Below are positions 40,746-53,823 of a DNA stretch of 64,000 nucleotides, piece after piece. Each line of letters starts with the position of its first letter. The stretch's first letter is position 1. Made by a program: the position numbers and the translations under genes. The notes below the pieces were generated by a model. The model had not been told where the DNA came from, made no database searches, and worked only from the letters and a program-made list of their open reading frames with translations. Source of the stretch: Eledone cirrhosa. Lineage: Eukaryota; Mollusca; Cephalopoda; Octopoda; Eledonidae. The stretch is taken from the NCBI GenBank assembly GCA_964016885.1, contig OZ024742.1:11709181-11773180 (forward strand), in the 5' to 3' direction.

Positions 40746-43700
40746 CAGAACGTTAATTCCAGAATGTTTATGCCAGAACGTTAATTCCAAAACGTTAACT
40801 TCAAAACTTTAATTCCATAAAGATATTTTCAGATCATTAAATTCAGAACGTTAATTCCAGAACGTTAATTCCAGAACGTTAATTCCAGAAAGTTAATTCC
40901 AGAACGTTTATGTCAGAACGTTAATTCCAGAACGTTAATTCAAGAACGTTAGTTCCAGAACGTTTATGCCAGAACGTTAATTCCAGAATGTTAATTTCAG
41001 AACGTTAATTCCAGAACGTTAATTCCAGTACGGTAATTCCAGAACGTTAATTCCAAAATTTATTACCAGAATGTTAATTCCAGAAAGTTAATTCCAGAAC
41101 GTTAATTCCAGAACGTTAATACCAGAAAGTCAATTCCAGAACGTTAATTCCAGAAAATTGATTCCAGAACGTTAATTCCAGTACAATAATTCCAGAAAGT
41201 TATTTCCAGAACATTAATTCCAGTACGTTAATTCCAGAACGTTTATTCCAGAACGTTAATTCCAGAACGTTAATTCCAGAGCGTTAATTCCAGAAAGTTA
41301 ATTCGAGAAAGTTATTTTGAGATGATTAATTTCAGAACGTTAATTCCAGAACATTTATTCCAGAACGTTAATTCCGGAATGTTTATGCCAGAGCATTAAT
41401 TCCAGAACGTCAATTCCAGAACGTTAATACCAGAACGTTAATTCCAGAACGTTAATCCCAGTACGTTAGTTCCAGAAAGTTAATTCCAGAACGTTAATTC
41501 CAGAACGTTCATGTCAGAACGTTAGTTCCAGAATGTTAATTCCAGAACGTTTATGCCAGAACGTTAATTCCAGAACGTTAATTCCAGAACGTTAATTCCG
41601 GAACGTTAATTCCAGAAAGATAATTCCACAACGTTAATTCCAGAAAGTTAATTCCAGAAAATTAATTCCAGAACGTTCATTCCAGAAAGTTAATTCCAGA
41701 ACGTAAATTCCAGAACATTAATTCCAAAACGTTAATTCCAGAAAGTCAATTCCAGAATGTTAATTCCAGAACGTTAATTCCAGAACGTTAATTCTAGAAC
41801 ATTAATTCCAGAACGTTAATTCTAGAACGTTAATTTCAGAAACGTTAATTCCAGAAAGTTAATTCCAGAACGTTATTTCCAGAACCTTAATTCCAGAACG
41901 GTTATTCCAGAACGTTAATTCCATAACGTTAATTCCAGAACATAAATTCCAGAACGTTAATTCCAGAACGTTAAATCCGGAACGTTAATTCCAGAACGAT
42001 AATTCCCGAACGTTTATTCCAGAGCGTTAATTCCAGAACTATTTTGCCAGAACGTTAATTACAGAACGTTAATTCCAAAACGTTAATTTCAGAACGTTAA
42101 TTCCAGAACTTTAATTCCAGAGCGTTAATTACGGAGCGTTAATTCCAGAAAGTTAATTCCAGAACGTTAATTCCACCACGTTAATTCCAGAAAGTTAATT
42201 CCAGAACGTTAATTCCAGAAAGTTAATTCCAGAAAATTAATTCCAGAACGTTAATTCCAGAAAGTTAATTCTAGAACGTTAATTCCAGAACATTAATTCC
42301 AGAACGTTAATTCCAGAAAGTCAATTCCAGAATGTTAATTCCAGAACGTTAATTCGAGAAAGATAATTCTAGAACGTTAATTCCAGAACGTTAATTCAAG
42401 AAAGATAATTCTAGAACGTTAAATCCAGAACGTTAATTCCAGAACGTTTATTCCAGAACGTTAATTCCTGAACATTAATTCCAGAACGGTAATTCCAGAA
42501 CGTTAATTCCATAACGTTAATTCCAGAGCGTTAATTCCACAACGTTTATGCCAGAACGTTAATTCCAGAACGTTAATTCCGGAACGTTAATTCAGGAACG
42601 TTAATTCGAGAACGTTAATTCCAGAACGTTAATTCCAGTACGTTAATTCCAGAACGTTAATTCCAGAAAGTTAATTCCAGAACGGTAATTACAGAACGTT
42701 AATTCCAGAAAGTTATTTCGAGAAAATTAATTTCATAACGTTAATTCCAGAACGTTAATTCCAGAACATTAATTCCAGAACGTTAATTCCAGAACGTTAA
42801 TTCCATAACCTTAATTGCAGAACATTAATTCCGGAGCGTTAATTCCAGAACGTTAATTCCACAACGTTAATTCAAGAACGTTTATGTCAGAACGTTAATT
42901 CCAGAAAGTTATGTCCAGAACATTAATTCCAGTACGTTAATTGCAGAACGTTTATTCCAGAACGTTAATTCCAGAACGTTAATTCAAGAACGTTAATTCC
43001 AGAAAGTTAATTCCAGAACATTAATTCCAGAACGTTAATGCCAAAACGTTTATTTCAGAAAGTTATTTCCAGAACATTAATTCGAGTACGTTAATTGCAG
43101 AACGTTAATTCCAGAACGTTAATTCCGGAAAGTTATTTCCAGATCATTGATTTCAGAACGTTAATTCCAGAAGGTTTATTCCAGAACGTTAATTCCAGAA
43201 CGTTAATTCCAAAAAGTTATTTCCAGAACATTAATTTCAGAACATTAATTCCAGAACGTTAATTCCAGAACATTAATTCCAGAACGTTAATTCCAGAACG
43301 TTAAATTCCATAACGTTAATTCTAGAACATTAATTCCAGAACGTTAATTCCAGAACGTTAATTCCAGAACGTTAATTCCAGAACGTTAATTCCAGAACGT
43401 TAATTCCAGAAAGTTATTTCCAGAACATTAATTCCAGAACATTAATTCCAGAACATTAATTCAAGAACGTTAATGCCAGAACGGTAATTGCTGAACGTTA
43501 ATTCCAGAACGTTAATTCCAGAAAGTTAATTCTAGAACGTTAAGTCCAGAACGTTAATTCCAGAACGTTTACTCGAGAACGTTAATTCCAGAACGTTAAT
43601 TCCGGAACGTTAATTCCAGAACGTTAATTCCAGAACGTTAATTCCAGAACCTAAATTCCAGAAAGTTAATTCCAGAACGTTACTTCCAGAACGTTAATTC

Positions 43701-46071
43701 CAGAAGATTCATTCAAAAACGTTAATTCCAGAACGTTAATTCCAGAAAGTTAATTCAGAACGTTAATTCCAGAAAGTTAATTCCAGGACGTTAATTCCAG
43801 AACGTTAATTCCAGAAAGTTAATTCCAGAACGTTAATTCGAGAACGTTAATTCCAGAACGTTAATTACAGAAACTTAATTCCAGAACATTAATTCCATAA
43901 CGTTAATTCCAGAAAGTTATTTCCAGAACGTTAATTCCAGAACGTTAATTCCATAAATTAATTCCAGAAAGTTAATTCCAGAACGTTGATTCCAGAAAGT
44001 TATTTCCAGAACGTTAATTCCAGAACGTTAATTCCACAAAGTTAATTCCAGAACGTTAATTCCAGAACGTTAATTACAGAACGTTAATTCCGGAAAGTTA
44101 TTTCCAGATCATTAATTTCAGAACGTTAATTCCAGAACGTTTATTCCAGAACATTAATTCCAGAACGTTAATTCCAGAACGTTAATTCCAGAACGTTAAT
44201 TCCAGAACGTTAATTCCAGAACGTTAATTCCAGAAAGTTATCTCCAGAACATTAATTCCAGAACGGTAATTCCAGAACATTAATTCCAGAACATTAATTC
44301 CAGAACGTTAATTCGAGAACGTTAATTCCATCACGTTAATTCTAGAACATTAATTCCAGAACGTTAATTCCAGAACGTTAATTCCAGCACGTTAATACCA
44401 GAACGTTAATTCCAGAACGTTAATTCCAGAAAGTTAATTCCAGAACGTTAATTCCAGAAAGTTAATTCCAGAACATTAATTCCAGTACGTTAATTCAGAG
44501 AACGTTAATTCCAGAACGTTAATTCCGGAAAGTTATTTCCAGATCATTAATTTCAGAACGTTAATTCCAGAACGTTTATTCCAGAACGTTAATTCCAGAA
44601 CGTTAATTCCAGAACGTTAATTCCAGAACGTTAATTCCAGAACATTTATTCCAGAACGTTAATTCCAGAACGTTAATTCCAGAAAGTTAATTCCAGAACG
44701 TTAATTCCAGAACATTTATTCCAGAACGTTAATTCCAGAACGTTAATTCCAGAATGTTTATGCCAAAACGTTAATTCCAAAACGTTAATTCCAAAACTTT
44801 AATTCCATAAAGATATTTTCAGATCATTAAATTCAGAACGTTAATTCCAGAACGTTAATTCCAGAACGTTAATTCCAGAAAGTTAATTCCAGTAGGTTAA
44901 TTCATGAACGTTAATTCCAGAAAGTCAATTCCAGAACGTTAATTCCAGAAAGTTAATTCCAGAACGTTAATTCCGGAACGTTATTTCCAGATCATTAATT
45001 TCAGAACGTTAATTCCAGAACGTTTATTCCAGAACGTTAATTCCAGAACTTTAATTCCAGAAAGTTATTTCCAGAACATTAATTTCAGAACATTAATTCC
45101 AGAACGTTAATTCCAGAACATTAATTCCAGAACGTTAATTTGAGAACGTTAATTCCATCACGTTAATTCTAGAACATTAATTCCAGAATGTTAATTCCAG
45201 AACGTTAATTCCAGAACGTTAATACCAGAACGTTAATTCCAGAACGTTAATTGCAGAAAGTTAATTCCAGAACGTTAATTCCAGAAAGTTATTTCCAGAA
45301 CATTAATTCCAGTACGTTAATTCAGAGAACGTTAATTCCAGAACGTTAATTCCGGAAAGTTATTTCCAGATCACTAATTTCAGAACGTAAATTCCAGAAC
45401 GTTTATTCCAGAACGTTAATTCCAGAACGTTAATTCCAGAACGTTAATTCCTGAACGTTAATTCCAGAACGTTAATTCCAGAACATTTATTCCAGAACGT
45501 TAATTCCAGAACGTTAATTCCAGAAAGTTAATTCCAGAACGTTAATTCCAGAACATTTATTCCAGAACGTTAATTCCAGAACGTTAATTCCAGAACGTTA
45601 ATTCCAGAACGTTAATTCCAGAAGGTTAATTCCAGAACGTTAATTCCAGAAAGTTAATTCAGAACGTTAATTCCAGAAAGTTAATTCCAGGACGTTAATT
45701 CCAGAACGTTAATTCCAGAAAGTTAATTCCAGAACGTTAATTCGAGAACGTTAATTCCAGAACTTTAATTACAGAAACTTAATTCCAGAACGTTAATTCC
45801 ATAACGTTAATTCCAGAAAGTTATTTCCAGAACGTTAATTCCAGAACGTTAATTCCATAAATTAATTCCAGAAAGTTAATTCCAGAACGTTAATTCCAGA
45901 TAGTTATTTCCAGAACGTTAATTCCAGAACGTTAATACCAGAAAGTTAATTCCAGAACGTTAATTCCAGAAAGTTAATTCCAGAACGTTAATTCCAGAAC
46001 GTTAATTCCAGAACGTTAATTCCAGAACGTTAATTCCGGAAAGTTATTTCCAGATCATTAACTTCAGAACG
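40745..46071 (+). repeat. Satellite segment mixing left-type and right-type blocks
   Basis: About 40.9-43.4 kb follows, with changes, the unit order seen at 4.1-8.5 kb (for example CACCACGTTAATTCC near 42,174 and AAGAACGTTTATGTC near 42,872). From about 44.1 kb it switches to the block containing TTCAGAGAACGTTAA (44,493 and 45,310). It therefore bridges the two families. No long near-identical copy was found. Confidence 0.65.
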
Positions 46072-48005
46072 TTAATTCCAGAACGTTTATTCCAGAACAT
46101 TAATTCCAGAACGTTAATTCCAGAACGTTAATTCCAGAACGTTAATTCCAGAACGTTAATTCCAGAACGTTAATTCCAGAAAGTTATTTCCAGAACATTA
46201 ATTCCAGAACGTTAATTCCAGAACATTAATTCCAGAACATTAATTCAAGAACGTTAATTCCAGAACGGTAATTGCTGAACGTTAATTCCAGAACGTTAAT
46301 TCCAGAAAGTTAATTCTAGAAAGTTAATTCCAGAACGTTAATTCCGGAACGTTAATTCCAGAACGTTAATTCCAGAACGTTAATTCCAAAACCTAAATTC
46401 CAGAAAGTTAATTCCAGAACGTTACTTCCAGAACGTTAATTCCAGAAGATTCATTCAAAAACGTTAATTCCAGAACGTTAATTCCAGAAAGTTAATTCCA
46501 GAACGTTAATTCCAGAACGTTAATTCCAGGAGGTTAATTCCAGAACGTTAATTCTAGAACATTAATTCCAGAACGTTAATTCCAGAACGTTAATTCCAGG
46601 ACGTTAATTCCAGAACGTTAATTCCAGAAAGTTAATTCCAGAAAGTTAATTCGAGAACGTTAATTTCCTGAACGTTAATTACAGAAACTTAATTCCAGAA
46701 CGTTAATTCCATAACGTTAATTCCAGAAAGATATTTCCAGAACGTTAATTCCAGAACGTTAATTCCAGAAAGTTAATTCCAGAACGTTAATTCCAGAAAG
46801 TTAATTCCAGAACGTTAATTCCAGAACGTTAATTCCAGAACGTTAATTCCAGAAAGTTATTTCCAGAACATTAATTCCAGTACGTTAATTCCAGAACGTT
46901 AATTACAGAACGTTAATTACGGAAAGTTATTTCCAGATCATTAATTTCAGAACGTTAATTCCAGAACGTTTATTCCAGAACGTTAATTCCAGAACGTTAA
47001 TTCCAGAAAGTTATTTCCAGAACATTAATTTCAGAACATTAATTCCAGAACGTTAATTCCAGAACATTAATTCCAGAACGTTAATTCGAGAACGTTAATT
47101 CCATCACGTTAATTCTAGAACATTAATTCCAGAACGTTAATTCCAGCACGTTAATACCAGAACGTTAATTCCAGAACGTTAATTCCAGAAAGTTAATTCC
47201 AGAACGTTAATTCCAGAAAGTTAATTCCAGAACATTAATTCCAGTACGTTAATTCAGAGAACGTTAATTCCAGAACGTTAATTCCGGAAAGTTATTTCCA
47301 GATCATTAATTTCAGAACGTTAATTCCAGAACGTTTATTCCAGAACGTTAATTCCAGAACGTTAATTCCAGAACGGTAATTCCAGAACGTTAATTCCAGA
47401 ACGTTAATTCCAGAACATTTATTCCAGAACGTTAATTCCAGAACGTTAATTCCAGAAAGTTAATTCCAGAACGTTAATTCCAGAACATTTATTCCAGAAC
47501 GTTAATTCCAGAAAGTTAATTCCAGAACGTTAATTCCAGAACATTTATTCCAGAACGTTAATTCCAGAACGTTAATTCCAGAATGTTTATGCCAGAACGT
47601 TAATTCCAAAACGTTAATTCCAAAACTTTAATTCCATAAAGATATTTTCAGATCATTAAATTCAGAACGTTAATTCCAGAACGTTAATTCCAGAACGTTA
47701 ATTCCAGAAAGTTAATTCCAGTAGGTTAATTCATGAACGTTAATTCCAAAAAGTCAATTCCAGAATGTTAATTCCAGAAAGTTAATTCCAGAACGTTAAT
47801 TCCGGAAAGTTATTTCCAGATCTTTAATTTCAGAACGTTAATTCCAGAACGTTTATTCCAGAACGTTAATTCCAGAACGTTAATTCCAGAAAGTTATTTC
47901 CAGAACATTAATTTCAGAACATTAATTCCAGAACTTTAATTCCAGAACATTAATTCCAGAACGTTAATTCGAGAACGTTAATTCCATCACGTTAATTCTA
48001 GAACA
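46072..48005 (+). repeat. 1,934-bp higher-order repeat, copy 1 of 4
   Basis: First of four consecutive copies. The marker CCAGGAGGTT lies at 46,526, 48,460, 50,394 and 52,328, exactly 1,934 bp apart. Other markers (GATCTTTAATTTC near 47,819, AATTTCCTGAACG near 46,662, GCTGAACG near 46,274) keep the same spacing. 1,934 fits 136 units of 14 bp plus two 15-bp units, TTCAGAGAACGTTAA and TTAATTTCCTGAACG. Left of 46,072 the match to the next copy stops. Confidence 0.93.
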
Positions 48006-49939
48006 TTAATTCCAGAACGTTTATTCCAGAACATTAATTCCAGAACGTTAATTCCAGAACGTTAATTCCAGAACGTTAATTCCAGAACGTTAATTCCAGA
48101 ACGTTAATTCCAGAAAGTTATTTCCAGAACATTAATTCCAGAACGTTAATTCCAGAACATTAATTCCAGAACATTAATTCAAGAACGTTAATTCCAGAAC
48201 GGTAATTGCTGAACGTTAATTCCAGAACGTTAATTCCAGAAAGTTAATTCTAGAAAGTTAATTCCAGAACGTTAATTCCGGAACGTTAATTCCAGAACGT
48301 TAATTCCAGAACGTTAATTCCAAAACCTAAATTCCAGAAAGTTAATTCCAGAACGTTACTTCCAGAACGTTAATTCCAGAAGATTCATTCAAAAACGTTA
48401 ATTCCAGAACGTTAATTCCAGAAAGTTAATTCCAGAACGTTAATTCCAGAACGTTAATTCCAGGAGGTTAATTCCAGAACGTTAATTCTAGAACATTAAT
48501 TCCAGAACGTTAATTCCAGAACGTTAATTCCAGGACGTTAATTCCAGAACGTTAATTCCAGAAAGTTAATTCCAGAAAGTTAATTCGAGAACGTTAATTT
48601 CCTGAACGTTAATTACAGAAACTTAATTCCAGAACGTTAATTCCATAACGTTAATTCCAGAAAGATATTTCCAGAACGTTAATTCCAGAACGTTAATTCC
48701 AGAAAGTTAATTCCAGAACGTTAATTCCAGAAAGTTAATTCCAGAACGTTAATTCCAGAACGTTAATTCCAGAACGTTAATTCCAGAAAGTTATTTCCAG
48801 AACATTAATTCCAGTACGTTAATTCCAGAACGTTAATTACAGAACGTTAATTACGGAAAGTTATTTCCAGATCATTAATTTCAGAACGTTAATTCCAGAA
48901 CGTTTATTCCAGAACGTTAATTCCAGAACGTTAATTCCAGAAAGTTATTTCCAGAACATTAATTTCAGAACATTAATTCCAGAACGTTAATTCCAGAACA
49001 TTAATTCCAGAACGTTAATTCGAGAACGTTAATTCCATCACGTTAATTCTAGAACATTAATTCCAGAACGTTAATTCCAGCACGTTAATACCAGAACGTT
49101 AATTCCAGAACGTTAATTCCAGAAAGTTAATTCCAGAACGTTAATTCCAGAAAGTTAATTCCAGAACATTAATTCCAGTACGTTAATTCAGAGAACGTTA
49201 ATTCCAGAACGTTAATTCCGGAAAGTTATTTCCAGATCATTAATTTCAGAACGTTAATTCCAGAACGTTTATTCCAGAACGTTAATTCCAGAACGTTAAT
49301 TCCAGAACGGTAATTCCAGAACGTTAATTCCAGAACGTTAATTCCAGAACATTTATTCCAGAACGTTAATTCCAGAACGTTAATTCCAGAAAGTTAATTC
49401 CAGAACGTTAATTCCAGAACATTTATTCCAGAACGTTAATTCCAGAAAGTTAATTCCAGAACGTTAATTCCAGAACATTTATTCCAGAACGTTAATTCCA
49501 GAACGTTAATTCCAGAATGTTTATGCCAGAACGTTAATTCCAAAACGTTAATTCCAAAACTTTAATTCCATAAAGATATTTTCAGATCATTAAATTCAGA
49601 ACGTTAATTCCAGAACGTTAATTCCAGAACGTTAATTCCAGAAAGTTAATTCCAGTAGGTTAATTCATGAACGTTAATTCCAAAAAGTCAATTCCAGAAT
49701 GTTAATTCCAGAAAGTTAATTCCAGAACGTTAATTCCGGAAAGTTATTTCCAGATCTTTAATTTCAGAACGTTAATTCCAGAACGTTTATTCCAGAACGT
49801 TAATTCCAGAACGTTAATTCCAGAAAGTTATTTCCAGAACATTAATTTCAGAACATTAATTCCAGAACTTTAATTCCAGAACATTAATTCCAGAACGTTA
49901 ATTCGAGAACGTTAATTCCATCACGTTAATTCTAGAACA
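48006..49939 (+). repeat. 1,934-bp higher-order repeat, copy 2 of 4
   Basis: Second copy. By eye I found no substitution relative to copy 1 at the landmarks checked (CCAGGAGGTT 48,460; GATCTTTAAT near 49,753). Division points between copies are arbitrary in phase. Confidence 0.93.
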
Positions 49940-51873
49940 TTAATTCCAGAACGTTTATTCCAGAACATTAATTCCAGAACGTTAATTCCAGAACGTTAAT
50001 TCCAGAACGTTAATTCCAGAACGTTAATTCCAGAACGTTAATTCCAGAAAGTTATTTCCAGAACATTAATTCCAGAACGTTAATTCCAGAACATTAATTC
50101 CAGAACATTAATTCAAGAACGTTAATTCCAGAACGGTAATTGCTGAACGTTAATTCCAGAACGTTAATTCCAGAAAGTTAATTCTAGAAAGTTAATTCCA
50201 GAACGTTAATTCCGGAACGTTAATTCCAGAACGTTAATTCCAGAACGTTAATTCCAAAACCTAAATTCCAGAAAGTTAATTCCAGAACGTTACTTCCAGA
50301 ACGTTAATTCCAGAAGATTCATTCAAAAACGTTAATTCCAGAACGTTAATTCCAGAAAGTTAATTCCAGAACGTTAATTCCAGAACGTTAATTCCAGGAG
50401 GTTAATTCCAGAACGTTAATTCTAGAACATTAATTCCAGAACGTTAATTCCAGAACGTTAATTCCAGGACGTTAATTCCAGAACGTTAATTCCAGAAAGT
50501 TAATTCCAGAAAGTTAATTCGAGAACGTTAATTTCCTGAACGTTAATTACAGAAACTTAATTCCAGAACGTTAATTCCATAACGTTAATTCCAGAAAGAT
50601 ATTTCCAGAACGTTAATTCCAGAACGTTAATTCCAGAAAGTTAATTCCAGAACGTTAATTCCAGAAAGTTAATTCCAGAACGTTAATTCCAGAACGTTAA
50701 TTCCAGAACGTTAATTCCAGAAAGTTATTTCCAGAACATTAATTCCAGTACGTTAATTCCAGAACGTTAATTACAGAACGTTAATTACGGAAAGTTATTT
50801 CCAGATCATTAATTTCAGAACGTTAATTCCAGAACGTTTATTCCAGAACGTTAATTCCAGAACGTTAATTCCAGAAAGTTATTTCCAGAACATTAATTTC
50901 AGAACATTAATTCCAGAACGTTAATTCCAGAACATTAATTCCAGAACGTTAATTCGAGAACGTTAATTCCATCACGTTAATTCTAGAACATTAATTCCAG
51001 AACGTTAATTCCAGCACGTTAATACCAGAACGTTAATTCCAGAACGTTAATTCCAGAAAGTTAATTCCAGAACGTTAATTCCAGAAAGTTAATTCCAGAA
51101 CATTAATTCCAGTACGTTAATTCAGAGAACGTTAATTCCAGAACGTTAATTCCGGAAAGTTATTTCCAGATCATTAATTTCAGAACGTTAATTCCAGAAC
51201 GTTTATTCCAGAACGTTAATTCCAGAACGTTAATTCCAGAACGGTAATTCCAGAACGTTAATTCCAGAACGTTAATTCCAGAACATTTATTCCAGAACGT
51301 TAATTCCAGAACGTTAATTCCAGAAAGTTAATTCCAGAACGTTAATTCCAGAACATTTATTCCAGAACGTTAATTCCAGAAAGTTAATTCCAGAACGTTA
51401 ATTCCAGAACATTTATTCCAGAACGTTAATTCCAGAACGTTAATTCCAGAATGTTTATGCCAGAACGTTAATTCCAAAACGTTAATTCCAAAACTTTAAT
51501 TCCATAAAGATATTTTCAGATCATTAAATTCAGAACGTTAATTCCAGAACGTTAATTCCAGAACGTTAATTCCAGAAAGTTAATTCCAGTAGGTTAATTC
51601 ATGAACGTTAATTCCAAAAAGTCAATTCCAGAATGTTAATTCCAGAAAGTTAATTCCAGAACGTTAATTCCGGAAAGTTATTTCCAGATCTTTAATTTCA
51701 GAACGTTAATTCCAGAACGTTTATTCCAGAACGTTAATTCCAGAACGTTAATTCCAGAAAGTTATTTCCAGAACATTAATTTCAGAACATTAATTCCAGA
51801 ACTTTAATTCCAGAACATTAATTCCAGAACGTTAATTCGAGAACGTTAATTCCATCACGTTAATTCTAGAACA
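49940..51873 (+). repeat. 1,934-bp higher-order repeat, copy 3 of 4
   Basis: Third copy, CCAGGAGGTT at 50,394 and GATCTTTAAT near 51,687. Same unit order and same two 15-bp units as its neighbours. Confidence 0.93.
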
Positions 51874-53823
51874 TTAATTCCAGAACGTTTATTCCAGAAC
51901 ATTAATTCCAGAACGTTAATTCCAGAACGTTAATTCCAGAACGTTAATTCCAGAACGTTAATTCCAGAACGTTAATTCCAGAAAGTTATTTCCAGAACAT
52001 TAATTCCAGAACGTTAATTCCAGAACATTAATTCCAGAACATTAATTCAAGAACGTTAATTCCAGAACGGTAATTGCTGAACGTTAATTCCAGAACGTTA
52101 ATTCCAGAAAGTTAATTCTAGAAAGTTAATTCCAGAACGTTAATTCCGGAACGTTAATTCCAGAACGTTAATTCCAGAACGTTAATTCCAAAACCTAAAT
52201 TCCAGAAAGTTAATTCCAGAACGTTACTTCCAGAACGTTAATTCCAGAAGATTCATTCAAAAACGTTAATTCCAGAACGTTAATTCCAGAAAGTTAATTC
52301 CAGAACGTTAATTCCAGAACGTTAATTCCAGGAGGTTAATTCCAGAACGTTAATTCTAGAACATTAATTCCAGAACGTTAATTCCAGAACGTTAATTCCA
52401 GGACGTTAATTCCAGAACGTTAATTCCAGAAAGTTAATTCCAGAAAGTTAATTCGAGAACGTTAATTTCCTGAACGTTAATTACAGAAACTTAATTCCAG
52501 AACGTTAATTCCATAACGTTAATTCCAGAAAGATATTTCCAGAACGTTAATTCCAGAACGTTAATTCCAGAAAGTTAATTCCAGAACGTTAATTCCAGAA
52601 AGTTAATTCCAGAACGTTAATTCCAGAACGTTAATTCCAGAACGTTAATTCCAGAAAGTTATTTCCAGAACATTAATTCCAGTACGTTAATTCCAGAACG
52701 TTAATTACAGAACGTTAATTACGGAAAGTTATTTCCAGATCATTAATTTCAGAACGTTAATTCCAGAACGTTTATTCCAGAACGTTAATTCCAGAACGTT
52801 AATTCCAGAAAGTTATTTCCAGAACATTAATTTCAGAACATTAATTCCAGAACGTTAATTCCAGAACATTAATTCCAGAACGTTAATTCGAGAACGTTAA
52901 TTCCATCACGTTAATTCTAGAACATTAATTCCAGAACGTTAATTCCAGCACGTTAATACCAGAACGTTAATTCCAGAACGTTAATTCCAGAAAGTTAATT
53001 CCAGAACGTTAATTCCAGAAAGTTAATTCCAGAACATTAATTCCAGTACGTTAATTCAGAGAACGTTAATTCCAGAACGTTAATTCCGGAAAGTTATTTC
53101 CAGATCATTAATTTCAGAACGTTAATTCCAGAACGTTTATTCCAGAACGTTAATTCCAGAACGTTAATTCCAGAACGGTAATTCCAGAACGTTAATTCCA
53201 GAACGTTAATTCCAGAACATTTATTCCAGAACGTTAATTCCAGAACGTTAATTCCAGAAAGTTAATTCCAGAACGTTAATTCCAGAACATTTATTCCAGA
53301 ACGTTAATTCCAGAAAGTTAATTCCAGAACGTTAATTCCAGAACATTTATTCCAGAACGTTAATTCCAGAACGTTAATTCCAGAATGTTTATGCCAGAAC
53401 GTTAATTCCAAAACGTTAATTCCAAAACTTTAATTCCATAAAGATATTTTCAGATCATTAAATTCAGAACGTTAATTCCAGAACGTTAATTCCAGAACGT
53501 TAATTCCAGAAAGTTAATTCCAGTAGGTTAATTCATGAACGTTAATTCCAAAAAGTCAATTCCAGAATGTTAATTCCAGAAAGTTAATTCCAGAACGTTA
53601 ATTCCGGAAAGTTATTTCCAGATCTTTAATTTCAGAACGTTAATTCCAGAACGTTTATTCCAGAACGTTAATTCCAGAACGTTAATTCCAGAAAGTTATT
53701 TCCAGAACATTAATTTCAGAACATTAATTCCAGAACTTTAATTCCAGAACATTAATTCCAGAACGTTAATTCGAGAACGTTAATTCCATCACGTTAATTC
53801 TAGAACATTAATTCCAGAACGTT
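51874..53823 (+). repeat. 1,934-bp higher-order repeat, copy 4 of 4
   Basis: Last copy, CCAGGAGGTT at 52,328 and GATCTTTAAT near 53,621. The periodicity breaks at 53,824, where GTTAATTCC replaces the GTTTATTCC that starts a new copy. The full tract is therefore 4.0 copies long with sharp ends. Confidence 0.93.
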
